Assembly: GCF_003573695.1 (NCBI RefSeq)
Contig: NC_039362.1
Span: 10,732,489-10,796,488 of the forward strand
DNA: 64,000 nucleotides
Source of the DNA: Papaver somniferum
Taxonomy: Eukaryota; Streptophyta; Magnoliopsida; Ranunculales; Papaveraceae
Reading direction: 5' to 3'
Shown here: piece after piece, positions 9,626 through 21,236 of the stretch
How positions within the stretch are numbered: the first letter of the stretch is position 1
Layout: every line of letters begins with the position of its first letter
The notes under the pieces: generated by a model
Told to the model about the DNA's origin: nothing
The model's input: the letters and a program-made list of their open reading frames with translations, nothing else
The model's database searches: none
Position numbers and translations under genes: made by a program

Positions 9626-11288
9626 TCATTATTCCTTCATTTTATAATTATTTTCCTTCATCTCATGAAGGTTCCCCAGTTTCAGCAAAACCCTGATTTT
9701 GTCATATTTTCTCAAATGGTTGCTCAAACGCACGCCAGAAAATATCAAAATTCTCAGGATTGAGACACGGATACCCTGGAAATGTGAGCATGTTACCTTG
9801 ACCAACCAAGGTTGTCTATTTGGCTTGCAAGAAGCCGGTCCCACGTATTTTAACTATTTGACCTAATTTGCGCAATTGCACGTATTAGGTCCCAAACTCT
9901 TCCAAATAATTTTGGAATTTCATAGAATGATCGTCAGTCGATCCCGTGACCACCCAAGGCCGGTTTCATGACCTCTTGGTCGGTCCCTCACCTCTTCATA
10001 ATTAATTAGGTTTTATCACCTAAGGCTCAGACGAGCATTATATGAGAAATGATTGAACCAGCATTTGATCATCCTTTCATCAACTCTTCAGGAGATCTTG
10101 GTATTTGCTCACGCGAGCATATGGACGCTACATGGTTGATCCATGATCCCATGTAGCCGGTCCCTCCTTAAGTCCATGGTTAAATTTGTAATAAACCATC
10201 GATTGGTCATCAATTAATCAAATTAAGGTTTCTGAGTCCCAGAATCATAATTCCAGATTCGAACACTAATAATTTTACGACGATCTCATGGTCATAATTT
10301 TATTTATTATACTCGGTTCAACTACTAGTATTCTAAATTATATGTTTTATTTTGGTCACGCTACCAATAATTCATCAGATGAGCAATATTTGCTCAAACC
10401 AAGGAATATTGGTTTAACCCTCAATATTCAACAATTCATCGAATGAGAAATACTTGCTCACCTCAACGTGAGAATTATACCTCCGTCTCAACATACACGT
10501 TCAATTCATGATTCTCAGAACATTTTGCAAAATCATGTTCAACTCAACAAATACATGGACTCGTCGTCCCATAAAGTCATGAAGTCAACAACTGACTAAT
10601 TTATCACGAGACGTCAATCGTGTCACTTGGTGGATATTAACTAGGGTTTGGTCTGGCGGTCTACGACACGTGTGTTCATACACACGATGGAATGTGAGCA
10701 AGTCGTGCAATCAGTTGAAGGAGTTAACAAAGTAGTGGATGGAAAATCGACCAAGTCTCCGCACAATGAGCAATTGGTTTCAAACACGATTTCCATTTCC
10801 CCACTCTTTGATTCCATCAACTGTCACACTTCATGGGATCATGGATTCTACAATTCCAGAAATATAAATAAGTCTCTGAATCATGATTGAAAACAAAAGA
10901 AGAATCTCACGTCTCACAGACAACACGAGATCAAAACCTCATCAATTGAGCAATTACTCTCAACTGAGAAACTTCAATCATTCGGAACTTATCTTATTCA
11001 GAATATATAACACACCCATAATCTTTGATTACCATTGATTCCACACATTTCTCAGCTTCCCTCCTACAGATCAACCCATCCTCTCTTGTGACTGAATTTA
11101 CTATGGAACGACCATTGTCTTGGTTTAGGCCGGAGTACTACAGATTGATCTCTCGAATTCAAAACACTCCCTTCTTGCAGTGCATCTGTGTGAGGTTGAA
11201 CATTTTGCTCGGTTCAAGGTGTCTCCTCTGTACGGTCGTCTCCTCAATCCCGTGAAAACCAGCAAATCGTTTTTCCCCATCTACAGAT

Positions 11289-11306
11289 TGGCGACCACAG
11301 TAGGAG
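11289..11306 (+). other. Primer-binding site of Tat 1
   Basis: TGGCGACCACAGTAGGAG starts three bases after the LTR end. The TGGCGAC start resembles primer-binding sites of Tat/Ogre elements that pair with a tRNA 3' end. The exact tRNA cannot be named from the sequence alone. Confidence 0.65.
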
Positions 11307-11342
11307 ATCATTCTCTCGGTTGTAATCTCAAGCTTTCACAAG

Positions 11343-12530
11343 ATGGTTGGTCTTAGATATTCATCAGAAGCTCCAAACCCTAACCAGAGTATTTCAAATG
11401 GCGACATTCCCCACTCTCATCCGAACGACTCTGGTAATATTCGTCACTCCTACTTTACTACTCCTTTTCCCTCTATTAATGTGTTCGACGGAGAAATCCC
11501 ATTATTGGCTGAATTGGCACGGAGGCAAGAAATTCTGACTAGGATCATCAATCGATTGAAGGAGGCAATCGATGAACTCTTCAACTGTATGGTAGAATTG
11601 ACAAAACTCTTGGGAGCAGAAGTGGTAGATCATCCCAGCGTTACTGCCAACGATACCCCTCAAACCAACAACTTCAGTACTTACGAAAAGCCGGTGGACC
11701 AAGAAGTTGCACATCTGATCGACAGTTTATGTGAGCTTCTACACTTCTCCAGAGCTCAACGTACGAGTACATTCGCTGCGCTCAACCAGATATCGTCATA
11801 CATACCTCTGACTCTGTCGTGCCTAACAGTTGAGAAAACACCCGTGATGTCTGACCATTCAATCAACAACATCACTTTTGGAAAAGAAGACCGCATGGCA
11901 GACGAAGGACACAATCGAGCCCTATACGTGACTGGCTTCATCAGAGAATACGAATTCAAGAGAGATCTCGTTGATACAGGTGCTTCTACAAATATTGTCA
12001 CTATGAAGACTCTCAAGACGGTCAGATTCCCATAACACAAGATTTTCCGGCACCCTATCCTGATGACAGGCTTTAAAGGAAGTCAGATCCATACATATGG
12101 GTATGCATACATCAATGTGAAGGTAGGGCCTATTCAGTCAAAAGTCAAGTTCCATGTGATCGAACAAGAGCCTGACTATCACATGATACTTGGGCGCCTA
12201 TGGATCCATGATAACAAGGTGGACCCTTCCACGTACCATCAATGCATGAAGGCACTACTCAACAACAAGATTGTTCGCATCCCAGCTTCGTCATTTCCTT
12301 ATGCTCCTGTCTACGATGCTGAGTTACTTGAATCTCAAAAGAGCATCCCGGAGCCTCCAAACAAGGTTTGCAACATCTCGTTTCCATGTTGGAAGGCTAT
12401 TGACAAGGTCGCTGACAAGCCATCATCCTCAGATGCTAAGGCGATTAAGTCATCTACTACACCGGTTAAACGCCGTAATGATCAGGTTTCAACTCCAGGA
12501 TCAAACTTCATAACCAGCCGTGATGCGTAG
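11343..12530 (+). pseudogene. Shortened Gag fused to aspartic protease (Tat 1)
   Basis: The ATG at 11343 starts MVGLRYSSEAPNP. About 200 residues with a coiled-coil-like stretch (AELARRQEILTRIINRLKEA) follow. The frame then runs into the retroviral-type protease, with LVDTGAST at about residue 209 giving the catalytic Asp and YHMILGRLWIH near 12180 the flap/C-terminal block. A TAA at 12033 breaks it between these blocks and the same frame continues to 12530. A normal Tat Gag is much longer and has a Retrotrans_gag domain and a zinc knuckle. Neither is visible, so a large internal deletion of gag is inferred. Confidence 0.7.
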
Positions 12531-12539
12531 GGGAGGATC

Positions 12540-14214
12540 GTTTATTGCCGACGGGAAAATTAGCAATTAATCGGGGAGAATGATGAAAATTATCCCCACC
12601 CTGAAGAATCATGTCAGAACGAAACGTCACTCAAACAAGAAGTTCAAGACGCCCCACGACAATTACAAGACGACACTGACTCTACCACCGATGATCTCGA
12701 GACAATCAATATTGGGACTGAGGATGATCCAAGGCCGATCCTGATTAGTCCAGCATTGTCATCAGAGGAGCGGGCGGAGTTGATAAAGCTATTGAAATAA
12801 TATCAAGATGTTTTCACCTGGACGTATGAGGAAATGCCAGATCTAGACAACAAACTGATCACCCACCACCTACACATTGTTCCTGGCTACAAAGCTGTCA
12901 AACAACCCACTAGGCAATTTAGACACGAAGTCGAGGAGCAAATCAAAGTCGAGATCCAGAAACTACTAGCAGCAGGATTCATCAAGCCTATTCAATATCC
13001 AACATGGCTGGCAAATGTTGTTCATGTCAAGAAGAAAAATGGTCAAATCAGATGTTGCGTCGATTTCAGGAACCTGAATAAATGTTGTCCAAAGGATGAT
13101 TTTCTTCTACCAAACATTGATATGCTCGTCGACACAACTAGTGGCCACGGTATGTTCTCATTCATGGATGGTTACAACGGATACAACCAGATCAAGATGT
13201 ATGAGCATGACGCCAACAAGACTGCATTTCGTACTCCCATTGGGAACTTCCACTACACTGTGATTCCCTTTGGATTAAAGAATGAAAGTGCCATTTATCA
13301 ACGAGACATGACTGCCATATTCCACGAAATGATGCACAAACTAGTGGAAGACTACGTCGATGATGTGGTGGTAAAATCGAAGACTCGAACGTCTCACCTT
13401 GAAGTTTTGAGACAAGTATTCGGGAGATGCAGAGAATAAAAATTAAAGATGAATCCTTTGAAGTGCGCATTTGGTGTTTCCTCTGGAAAGTTTTTAGGAT
13501 TCCTAGTCACAACCGAAGGAATCAAAGTCGATCTGGACAAGACGAAAGCTATCACCACCATGCCTCCTCCACGCACCGTGAAGGAACTACAGAGTCTTAT
13601 GGGTAAGGTAAATTATATTCGACGCTTTATTCTTGGATTGGCTCAACTCATTTCCTCATTCACCCCTTTACTGAAGAAAGGAGCAAGTTTCACCTGGACA
13701 CCCTTCAACAAGAAGCTTTTCATAAGATACAACAGATACTATTGTCACCTGCTGTCATGAAGTCTCCAGTACAGGACGACCCCTGATTCTTTACACAACC
13801 TCAAGTGATGTTACTATCGGAGCACTCCTTGCTCAGGAAGACGACGAAGGCATCGAACGACCAATCTACTACTTCAGCCGCACAATAAGAGACGCTCAAC
13901 TCCGATATCCAAAGGCTGAAAGGGCATGTATAGCATTATACATGCAATCCAGAAGTTCAGGCACTATTTACTGTCCAACAGAGTCGTACTCGTCTCCAAA
14001 GACGATCCTATAAATATCCTGCTATCAAAGCTATCCTTGATAGGGAGACCAGCGAAGTGGCTACTCCAGATATCAGAATTTGACATAGCTTGCATGCCGC
14101 CTAAAGCGATCAAAGGCCAAGCAGTTGCAGACTTGCTCGCTGCTTTTCCAGGAGAAGATACGACAACATTACACGAGGATGTACCCAGTGAATTTCCAGA
14201 TATCTTAGTTATCA
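12540..14214 (+). pseudogene. Reverse transcriptase and first RNase H of Tat 1
   Basis: The RT makes cDNA from element RNA. YQDVFTWTYEEMP (about 12805) leads in, then FIKPIQYPTWLANVVHVKKK, CCVDFRNLN, YNGYNQI and the catalytic YVDD (13353-13364), then KCAFGV..GKFLGF and LMGKVNYIRRFI. The connection and first RNase H follow with frame changes near 13700 and 13935 (LSLIGRPAKWLLQISEFDI, then the tail KGQAVADLLAAFP). In-frame stops occur at 12528, near 12567, near 12798 and at 13437. The order and motifs fit Ty3/Gypsy pol. The breaks make it inactive. Confidence 0.85.
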
Positions 14215-15010
14215 AAGAAGAAACATGGCTTCTATACTTTGATGGATCCGCCATCCCTAGCAATGACACCGGAGGAGTGGGCATAGTGTTGGTGTCCCCA
14301 TCTGGTAAATTTTTCTCACATTCGTTCAAGTTGGATTTCCACTGCACCAACAATTCAGCAGAATATGAAGCCTTCTTATTAGGATTGTCCCTGGCCAAGC
14401 AAGAAGGAGTGACATACCTTGAAATAAGAGGAGATTCAAAGTTATTGGTCAATCAGATGAATGGAGCATACTCTCTCAAGGAAATCACGCTCGCTCCATT
14501 CCGAACCGAAGCTCAGCGACTATTAACTCATTTTGTTGATTCCACGATCGTCCATACTGAACGGACCAACAACAGGCATGCCGACTTCCTAGCAACTCTC
14601 GCTTCTAAACTGCAGTTCGAAGGGGCAGAGAAAACAATCACTGTACAGAGACGTATTGTATCATCTACCTGGCTCACCCAAGTCGAAGACATTTCAACAG
14701 ACGATTGGCGAGCACCCATCATTCATGAATTGAGCAGCTCTATTTCAGAAGGCAAAATCATCCTCAAAGAATTGAAGAATTATTTCCTGCTTCCGGGGCG
14801 CTGTATTACCGAAACCCTGATGGATCTCTATCACGGTGCCTTGGAAACGACGAAACGGAAGAACAACTCAAGCGCATACACGATGAAATCTGCGGACAAA
14901 CACTAGTAGTAACACTTTACAGGAGGCTTCAGAGGGCAGGATACTATTGGCCTTCCATGGAAGCTCAATCAAGGTCTCTACAAGGATCTTGTCCCAATTT
15001 TCTGACACCT
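14215..15010 (+). pseudogene. Archaeal-type RNase H (aRH) and first zinc-binding-like region of Tat 1
   Basis: WLLYFDGSAIPSNDTGGVGI (about 14225) opens an RNase H fold distinct from the first one. The acidic catalytic set looks complete: Asp in FDGS, Glu in SAEYEAFLLGL, Asp in RGDSKLLVNQM and Asp in NNRHADFLATLA. A second RNase H of this kind marks the Tat lineage. After a linker with DWRAPIIHEL, a shifted frame reads ALYYRNPDGSLSRCLG, LKRIHDEICG and LYRRLQRAGYYWPSM (about 14800-14960). This resembles the HHCC region preceding integrase. A second such region follows at 15050, so this part looks duplicated. Confidence 0.75.
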
Positions 15011-15039
15011 CCCCATCACTTAGAGGTTTTGACAGTCCA

Positions 15040-16294
15040 CAACATTGGGGACTGGAGGGAGCCTTACATCAAACATCTCCGGGACAACGAACTACCAACA
15101 GAAAAGAAGCAAGCAGTCAAACTCATTCAGAGAGCTAAGAGATTTGTCTTTCTTGACGGGATCTTATACCGCAAAAGCTTTAGTGGGAATTTACTGAGAT
15201 GTTTAGCTGAAAATGAAATCCCAACAATTCTGAAGGAAATGCACGATGAATAACATCAAGGAAAGAGAAAATTATTTCTTCAAGTCCATGAGAAATATTA
15301 CTGTCCGACCATGGAATACGATGCAGCAACATATTTTCAGAGGTGTCACCAATGCCAAATCCATGGTAATCTTATCCACACTCCTTGTCTCTCGTTAAAT
15401 TCTATGAATAGTCCATGGCCCTTCTACAGCTGGGGACTGGATATTATCGAGAAGATCAATCCAGCATCTTCAAAGAAGCATGAGTACATCATCACTACAA
15501 CCGAGTATTTCACCAAGTGGGTTGAAGCGATTCCTCTTCGAAGCACCACCGGAGTTGCGGCTGCATCCTTCATCAAAGAGCACATAATATGTAGATTCGG
15601 TGTTCCTAAACACATTGTTACTGATAATGGAACTCCTTTCGCCAATAAACACGTGACTGAACTGCTCGAGGAATACGACATCAAAAAAGTATTCTCCACA
15701 CCATATTATCCCCAAGGAAACGGACAAGCGGAGAGCACCAACAAAACTTTGATCCGAATTCTCAGTCGGACAAGTCATGATAATCCTCGAACGTGGCATG
15801 GACAGCTGCCTATGGCTCTATGGGCTTGTCGAACCGCACCAAGGATATCAATCGGAACTTCTCCATATTCCATTATCTACGGAGCATACGCCATACTTCC
15901 AGCAGAAATCAAAATTCCTTCAGCAAGGATTGCAACATCCAGTGCAGTACAATGGGATGAGGCCGAAGTATCCAAGTCAAGAATCGCTGAACTAGACATG
16001 CTCGAGTCAAGGAGGGCTAAGGTGGAAAAATACATAGAAACCTACAAACAAATGATCTCCAGGGCCTAAAACAAAATGGTAAGACCTCGAACATTTCAAG
16101 TAGGAGATCTGGTATTAAAGACATCAAAGCACATTCAAAAAGATATGTCAGCTCACAAGTTCTCTCCGAAATGGGAGGGACCATATGTAGTCATCAAGGA
16201 AGTATCCAGTGGGTACTACAGGATCTTAGCTGTGGATGGAGGAGTGAAAGGGAATATAATCAATGGAAAATGGCTCAAAGCCTATTACGCCTGA
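15040..16294 (+). pseudogene. Integrase of Tat 1 with second HHCC-like region
   Basis: DWREPYIKHL, ILYRKSFSGNLLRCL, EMHDE and then YFQRCHQCQIHG form a zinc-binding region broken by a TAA at 15251. The DDE core follows: WGLDII (first Asp, about 15440), VTDNGTPF (second Asp, about 15620) and GNGQAESTNK (Glu, about 15720). WACRTAPRISIGTSPYSIIYG comes after it. A TAA near 16067 is followed by the C-terminal region with DLVLKTSKHI, FSPKWEGPYVV and NGKWLKAYYA. No chromodomain is seen, which is normal for Tat. Integrase joins the cDNA to the genome. Confidence 0.85.
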
Positions 16295-16490
16295 TTCATG
16301 AAAGCAATTACCTTTTCATCATTTCAAGCATTTTCAAAAATGTAATTTTCATTCCTCCAAAGAGCGTGCAAATGCTCCTTTGTTCATTAAACATTTCGTA
16401 AATGAGAAAAATTCCTTCATATCATGATCAATTATTCCACCTAACCAGAAGATTAAACCTATTCAAAAAATAACAATTATAAATGATCAC

Positions 16491-17482
16491 TCAGAGCAAA
16501 CCATCCAACAATGGGTAATTTCTGTAAATAACCCTATCAAGTTTCTTCTGGAAACTTTTGGTTTTCGTCTTCAACTCCTGTACCGCCTTCTTAACACTAG
16601 CCGACTCCAAAGCAAACATCTTCTCCTCCTCCAGCAAAGCAGTAGTCAGAGAAATCGCGTCAGCCGCCTCCGCCGCCTTATGAATCTTGATTATCTCAAG
16701 CCGATGATGAAGCCATCCTACATTGAACCGCAAGGTCTCGCAGTTCGAAATCATCTCATCTCACCTACGGAATTCCTGATTCTTGACATCTCGCATGCGC
16801 ATCTGGTCCATCTCATCAATAATTGGCAGCAACCCTGCGACTATAGTCAGGAGGGTTGGTAGAAAACCTTTCCATACTTCGGTCGTAGAAATATGCCCAT
16901 ATCTTTTCTATATCTTGGTATAAAGGGGCGTGTGACACTTTGGAATGACGAATCCACCGACTACCTCATTTTCCGGGAAAGTATTGATCAAAGGAGCTTC
17001 AAACAAAAGTCCAGCTGTTGGATATTCACGAGCGTGAACCATGTCTTCAACCTCCACGGATTCTGCAAAGTCTTCACCAACTCGGTTGCTGTTGCCTTCG
17101 ACCTCAACCACGGTCACAGACTTTTCATTTCTCCTCCTTATAGCATCAACGATGAAACGAACGTTCTCCTACAACGAAATGGAGAAATGCTTAATTTTGT
17201 CAAAATTGAACGTGATAAAGCTTCGAAAGGTATAAGATTACTTACAGACGATACAGTCTCAGCATGAGCCGACCTGTACCGGGCAGGAGCTCAAACTGTT
17301 CGCTTGGGTCTTGAATTATGAGAAGAAAGATTCTTCTAGTTATCCTTCAACAAATCATTTTCCTATGATTAATAACCTCGATCAAATAAAGACGAAAAAG
17401 ATATACAACTTACCGAGATGTACGTTTCTATTTCATGCTTCGATTGGAATTCATTTCGAGAAGAAGTACTATCGCTGGACAT
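16491..17482 (-). pseudogene. Antisense gene A of Tat 1, three exons, unknown function
   Basis: On the strand opposite to pol, between integrase and the 3' LTR, three exons can be traced: 17482-17414 (starts MSSDSTSSRNEFQSKHEIE), 17362-17246 and 17168-16491. All junctions are GT-AG and all are phase 0. The long exon reads ENVRFIVDAIRRRNEKSVTV, a KRYGHIST..VWKGFLPTLL stretch, LPIIDEMDQMRMRD, ETLRFNVGWLHHRLEIIK and a coiled-coil-like C-terminus (EEEKMFALES..ELKTKTKSFQKKLD). Internal stops (TAG and TGA in exon 2, TAG near 16908, TGA near 16757) inactivate it. Antisense ORFs downstream of pol are known in Tat-lineage elements; the function is unknown. The 51-bp first intron is short for a plant, so the splice model is tentative. 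Confidence 0.6.
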
Positions 17483-17980
17483 GGTAATGGAAGGTATGAC
17501 AATCAAAGTTTCTTCTATGATGAAACTAACTCAAGAATAGAAGAAATATTTGCGCAAGTATTAAACCCTAAATATTGAAGATATATACAAGATATGGGCG
17601 CATATCTTCTGCAAATGGTCAATTCATTTGCGAGTTTTACTGAAACCCTAAGTCTCGAGCAAGGTCAATACTGGAGATGCGGAGTAAAGTAATACACTGG
17701 AGACTGACCAAAGATGAGCATGGTCAGAAAGTCACACGGCCTTTGTGTGTTACATGTCATCTATGATGTGCCTGGATATTTTCACAGATAGAAGTCATAA
17801 AGCAAGCAAGGGGAAATCACGATGGGTTCGGCGTATTTTCAATCAAGAAAAGTCAACATTAATAAAGAATCTCTCGTTCGAAAAGAAAATTATTAATACG
17901 AAGTTCTCCAAATAAGATGTCTACTATGAAGGCTAAAGAACATTCAAATGTTTAAGAAAGAAAAGAGGATGGAAGTGAAG

Positions 17981-18453
17981 CTACTCGTCAGACTCATCCG
18001 AATTATCAGATTCGTCATCACTGTCCTTCCCGTCATCCGAGTTATCAGATTTGTCATCACTGTCTTCCTCTTCGTCGGAATCAGCGTCAGAACCATCGAT
18101 GAAGTATGGATGGGTATCAAGATCATCTGAGTCCGAGTCTTCTTCTGCTTCGACTTCAGATTCAATTTGCTTCATAATCTTCCGAAACTCTCTTTCATGT
18201 CGGTCACTATTGATCTTGCGGTCTTTAAACATCCACGCAGTTTCCTCTTCAGAATCGTCAGCATCAGAGTCGGAGGGTACCCCATCAAGGAATCGACATC
18301 TCTCCTCAGCCGCTTGTATCCTGCGCCGTATTCAATTCTTTCTGCGCTGACGATTCTCCGCTTCGTCATCTCCAGCCTTTCTCTTCATAAGTTCAGCATA
18401 AGTGACCCTTCGATCATTCAAAGAAGAGTTGGAGGAAGAAGAGGAATATCAAT
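17981..18453 (-). pseudogene. Antisense gene B of Tat 1: basic start and Asp/Ser-rich tail
   Basis: A minus-strand frame reads SSSNSSLNDRRVTYAELMKR, then a basic RQRRK stretch, a TGA near 18335 and RRIQAAEERCRFLDGVPS. It goes on through ETAWMFKDRKINSDRHEREF and EFRKIMKQIESEVEAEEDSD to a very acidic tail of repeated DSDDES/DNSDE ending at 17981. I do not recognise it. Acidic Asp/Ser tails occur in many chromatin or nucleolar proteins, but that does not establish a role. It could be an exon of the same transcription unit as gene A or a separate gene. DNA between 17483 and 17980 shows no coding signal. Confidence 0.45.
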
Positions 18454-18825
18454 AATCGTAATTGCTGCTGCTAGAAGTCTACATTTTCTGGAACCAGGAG
18501 CATAAAATTATCATGCAAGTAAATCCATCTGCAAAAATGGTAATTCTTAACTCTTACCCTTTTACGATTCCACTAAAAATAGTGATAGTAATGCGAGAGT
18601 TAAACACCTCAAAAATCGTTCGTTCCTTCGAAACCTACAAAAAACGAACGAAGCTCAGATTTTCATAAAATCATGAACACTTCTACCACTCTAGTATCAT
18701 GAAAACTAAAACATTATTTCATCATAAATAATTGTTTACTTTGAACATTATTCAAAAAATCAGTTTTTGAAAATTGACGTTTACAACACACACCGGTCAA
18801 ATAAATACACATAAAAAACTAATAA

Positions 18826-18910
18826 TTGTTTACATGAAAGCTCATAAAAAAATTGTTCAAAAAATTGTTCAAATAATTGTTTACATGAAAGCTCATAAAA
18901 AATTTTTTAT
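18826..18910. repeat. Short tandem duplication before the nested element
   Basis: TTGTTTACATGAAAGCTCAT occurs at about 18827 and again near 18878, separated by AAATTGTTCAAA runs. The whole 18460-19183 stretch is AT-rich, non-coding internal sequence of Tat 1. Confidence 0.5.
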
Positions 18911-19183
18911 CACTGGACACAAGTCCACGCATTAAAAAAAACTTTTCTCCTTCGTACTATCGGCATTCTTTAAAACGAGGGTTTATTTCGGTTTTGTGAA
19001 AATTCACTCCTTTTACGATAAAACCTTGGTTCTCATGAAAACTCATAAACTAAGGTTTATCACTGGACCTAGGTCTATATATATGAAAAATATCTCTCCT
19101 AAATCAGGGATTATTATTAGTTTTCAAAACTAACGATTAAACGAACGTACGTTTTCAAAAACAAGGGTTTTTCAACAAAACTC

Positions 19184-20675
19184 TGATAGACACATTTTTG
19201 TGTCTTATATAATCTCAATTGTATATATTATTAGTGCTCGATTTTATATTTATTATGGCTTTTTATGTCCCTGTAGGTATTTTGGAGAAATAAGCTTTTG
19301 CGGCGAAATTGGCTCGAAAAGCGGTTTTTGTGCTCGTGGGAGAAAATTACTATACGGACTCTCATTTTGGATAAGGGGTAACCTAATTACTAAGGGGTGA
19401 CCTATTTCCAGGCAGCTGTTAAAGGGAGAACAGCACAGGATAGGGGGACACCCGCCTTCTTTACGTTTCAAATTAGAAATATTGGCGGGAAAAGAGACTT
19501 CACGTCTACAGATTTTGGACGTGAAGCTTTGGGCAGTTTTAAAGAGATTCAACACCGGAAATTGATTGGGCTGGACTTCTCATGGCTATACAAGTTTACT
19601 AGAAACAATTGGATCGATCGAATTGGGTTAGAATGGCCGGAAAGGGAAACATAGGTGAATAAGGAAATACGGCTCTGTGGATTTGTTTTAGGAAATTCAG
19701 AGAGAATAAAGACCTAAAATTCGTTCCAAAGGTACATATTCTATCTAAGGAAGAGTTTGATATAAGTGGGAGAGCTCAGAAACGTGTAAAACAATTTCTG
19801 GAAGGAATTATTGCCGTGACTGCCAAGGAAGGAAAGAAGAGATTTTGATGCGATTTGGGAAAGATTCAATGACCCTTTTATGTATAAATAGGATGCTTAG
19901 GTCCCCTAGAAGAAGGAACGAAGAGGTTTGGGGTCGAGAGGAGAGCTCAGGAGGCGAGAATCAGAGTTGCAAGAAGTTACGTCTCTACTGCTGCTGCTGC
20001 TGCCATTGAAGAGAACGAAGAACACGAAGAACAGACTTCCAAAGACAATCGTTCTTCTACAGTGAAAAGGACAGACGCTTTGCAGTCTTAAAACAACTGA
20101 AACAACACTTCAGTTTTATCGTTCTTTTCTGGACGCCTTCTGTGGGTCGCATATTCACTGATTTTTATTCTTTTCACTCTTTTAATCAACTTTTGGGATA
20201 TAAACATGTATTTTGAGCAAGTGATTAATATGAGGAGCTAAACCCCAACACTGGGATGAAGGAGGAAGCCCTATTTCACGCATGTGGTAATTCTAATAAT
20301 TTTTTTATGACTATTTGCATTGATTTTTAATCGATTTATGATTTTTATTGAATGAGTGTGATTTCGTTTGATGGTGTATGCTTGGTCTATGTATTTTTGA
20401 TACATCATGCTTTTGATTTACAATCATTACTTTTCAAAAATCTACTTTTTGGCAAAGAATAAAAGTCCATATTTTTAATATTTGATCTATAATTGATTGG
20501 AATTATTATTTGAATCACATGAATGAAATTTGGTGGAATCCTGAGTCTCAGTCTCTCTCGATATTCGTGACAACCTTGTGAATATATTTTTAGTATTTTT
20601 ATTCTTAGTTCTTAAAACAAACATTTACACAATCCGAGTTGAACGAACTTTACTACCACTTTCAAAACTACATCA
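19184..20675 (+). repeat. 5' LTR of the nested element (1,492 bp)
   Basis: It matches 24195-25686 almost base for base. A perfect hairpin GACACATTTTTGTGTC lies at its start, and a (CTG)5 microsatellite lies near 19,990. Confidence 0.9.
19883..19890 (+). promoter_or_regulatory. TATA box of nested-element LTR
   Basis: TATAAATA in TTATGTATAAATAGGATGCT lies about 700 bp into the LTR and is conserved in the 3' copy at 24895-24902. Transcription would start near 19,915, marking the U3/R border. Confidence 0.6.
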
Positions 20676-20680
20676 ATTTT

Positions 20681-20698
20681 TGGCGCCGCCGACGCGGA
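20681..20698 (+). other. Primer-binding site of nested element
   Basis: TGGCGCCGCCGACGCGGA starts five bases after the LTR. The TGGCGCCG start is typical of plant Ty3/Gypsy Athila and Tat primer sites. The following 540 bases are untranslated leader. Confidence 0.7.
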
Positions 20699-21236
20699 CT
20701 TGTATTTAGATTTGTTTTAGGTTTCTTTTTATTTTTATTATTTTTGTTCTTTTTTACGCGTTTTGGTATTTTTCGATTCTTTTCAGATTTCGAGCGAAGC
20801 TACAAGGAAAGAAAAAGTGCTATAAAAGGAAAGCATCGCCAAAGAAGGAAAGAAAATAGGAATCCGAAAGGAGTTAAGAAGAAGATTTTGTATATAGTTA
20901 TTTTGTTTTATTTTTAGAAACTGTAAATAGAGTGTTATTTTTGTAATTTTTCTTTTCCTTTTTGGACATTTTTATTTTTGGACTTTTTGGACATTCTTGG
21001 ACATTATTTTTAAACCCTAAGGAAGGGTCAAAATTAAATATCAACTGTTTGCAGAGAAGGACGACAGTTACAATACTGTCTCGGCCCCTCGGGTTCGTAC
21101 ACTGACATTGGAGTCGGTGGCCTGAGTCGACTTCAACGGTTCATCGCCCGTCTGGTACGGGAGGTAAGACTCTATCCACCCACGAATCCCCTGTCAGTGG
21201 GTTTTATTTTGTGATAACTCACCCCCCTGCAAAAGA

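Larger units (their letters stand above)
8112..11285 (+). repeat. 5' LTR of Tat element 1 (3,174 bp)
   Basis: It starts TGTAGATGG and ends CCATCTACA, and is highly similar to 26236-29417. It contains a 36-bp direct repeat, a candidate TATA box and a block of CCGGCC-rich tandem repeats described separately. The rest (about 9800-11285) is AT-rich with no coding signal beyond short open stretches shared by both LTR copies. Confidence 0.9.

Noticed and set aside
20639..20917. Open frame with an Arg/Phe-rich start across the LTR-leader junction
   Set aside because: It spans the LTR end and primer-binding site of the nested element, is low-complexity Phe/Leu and Lys/Arg, and has no domain.
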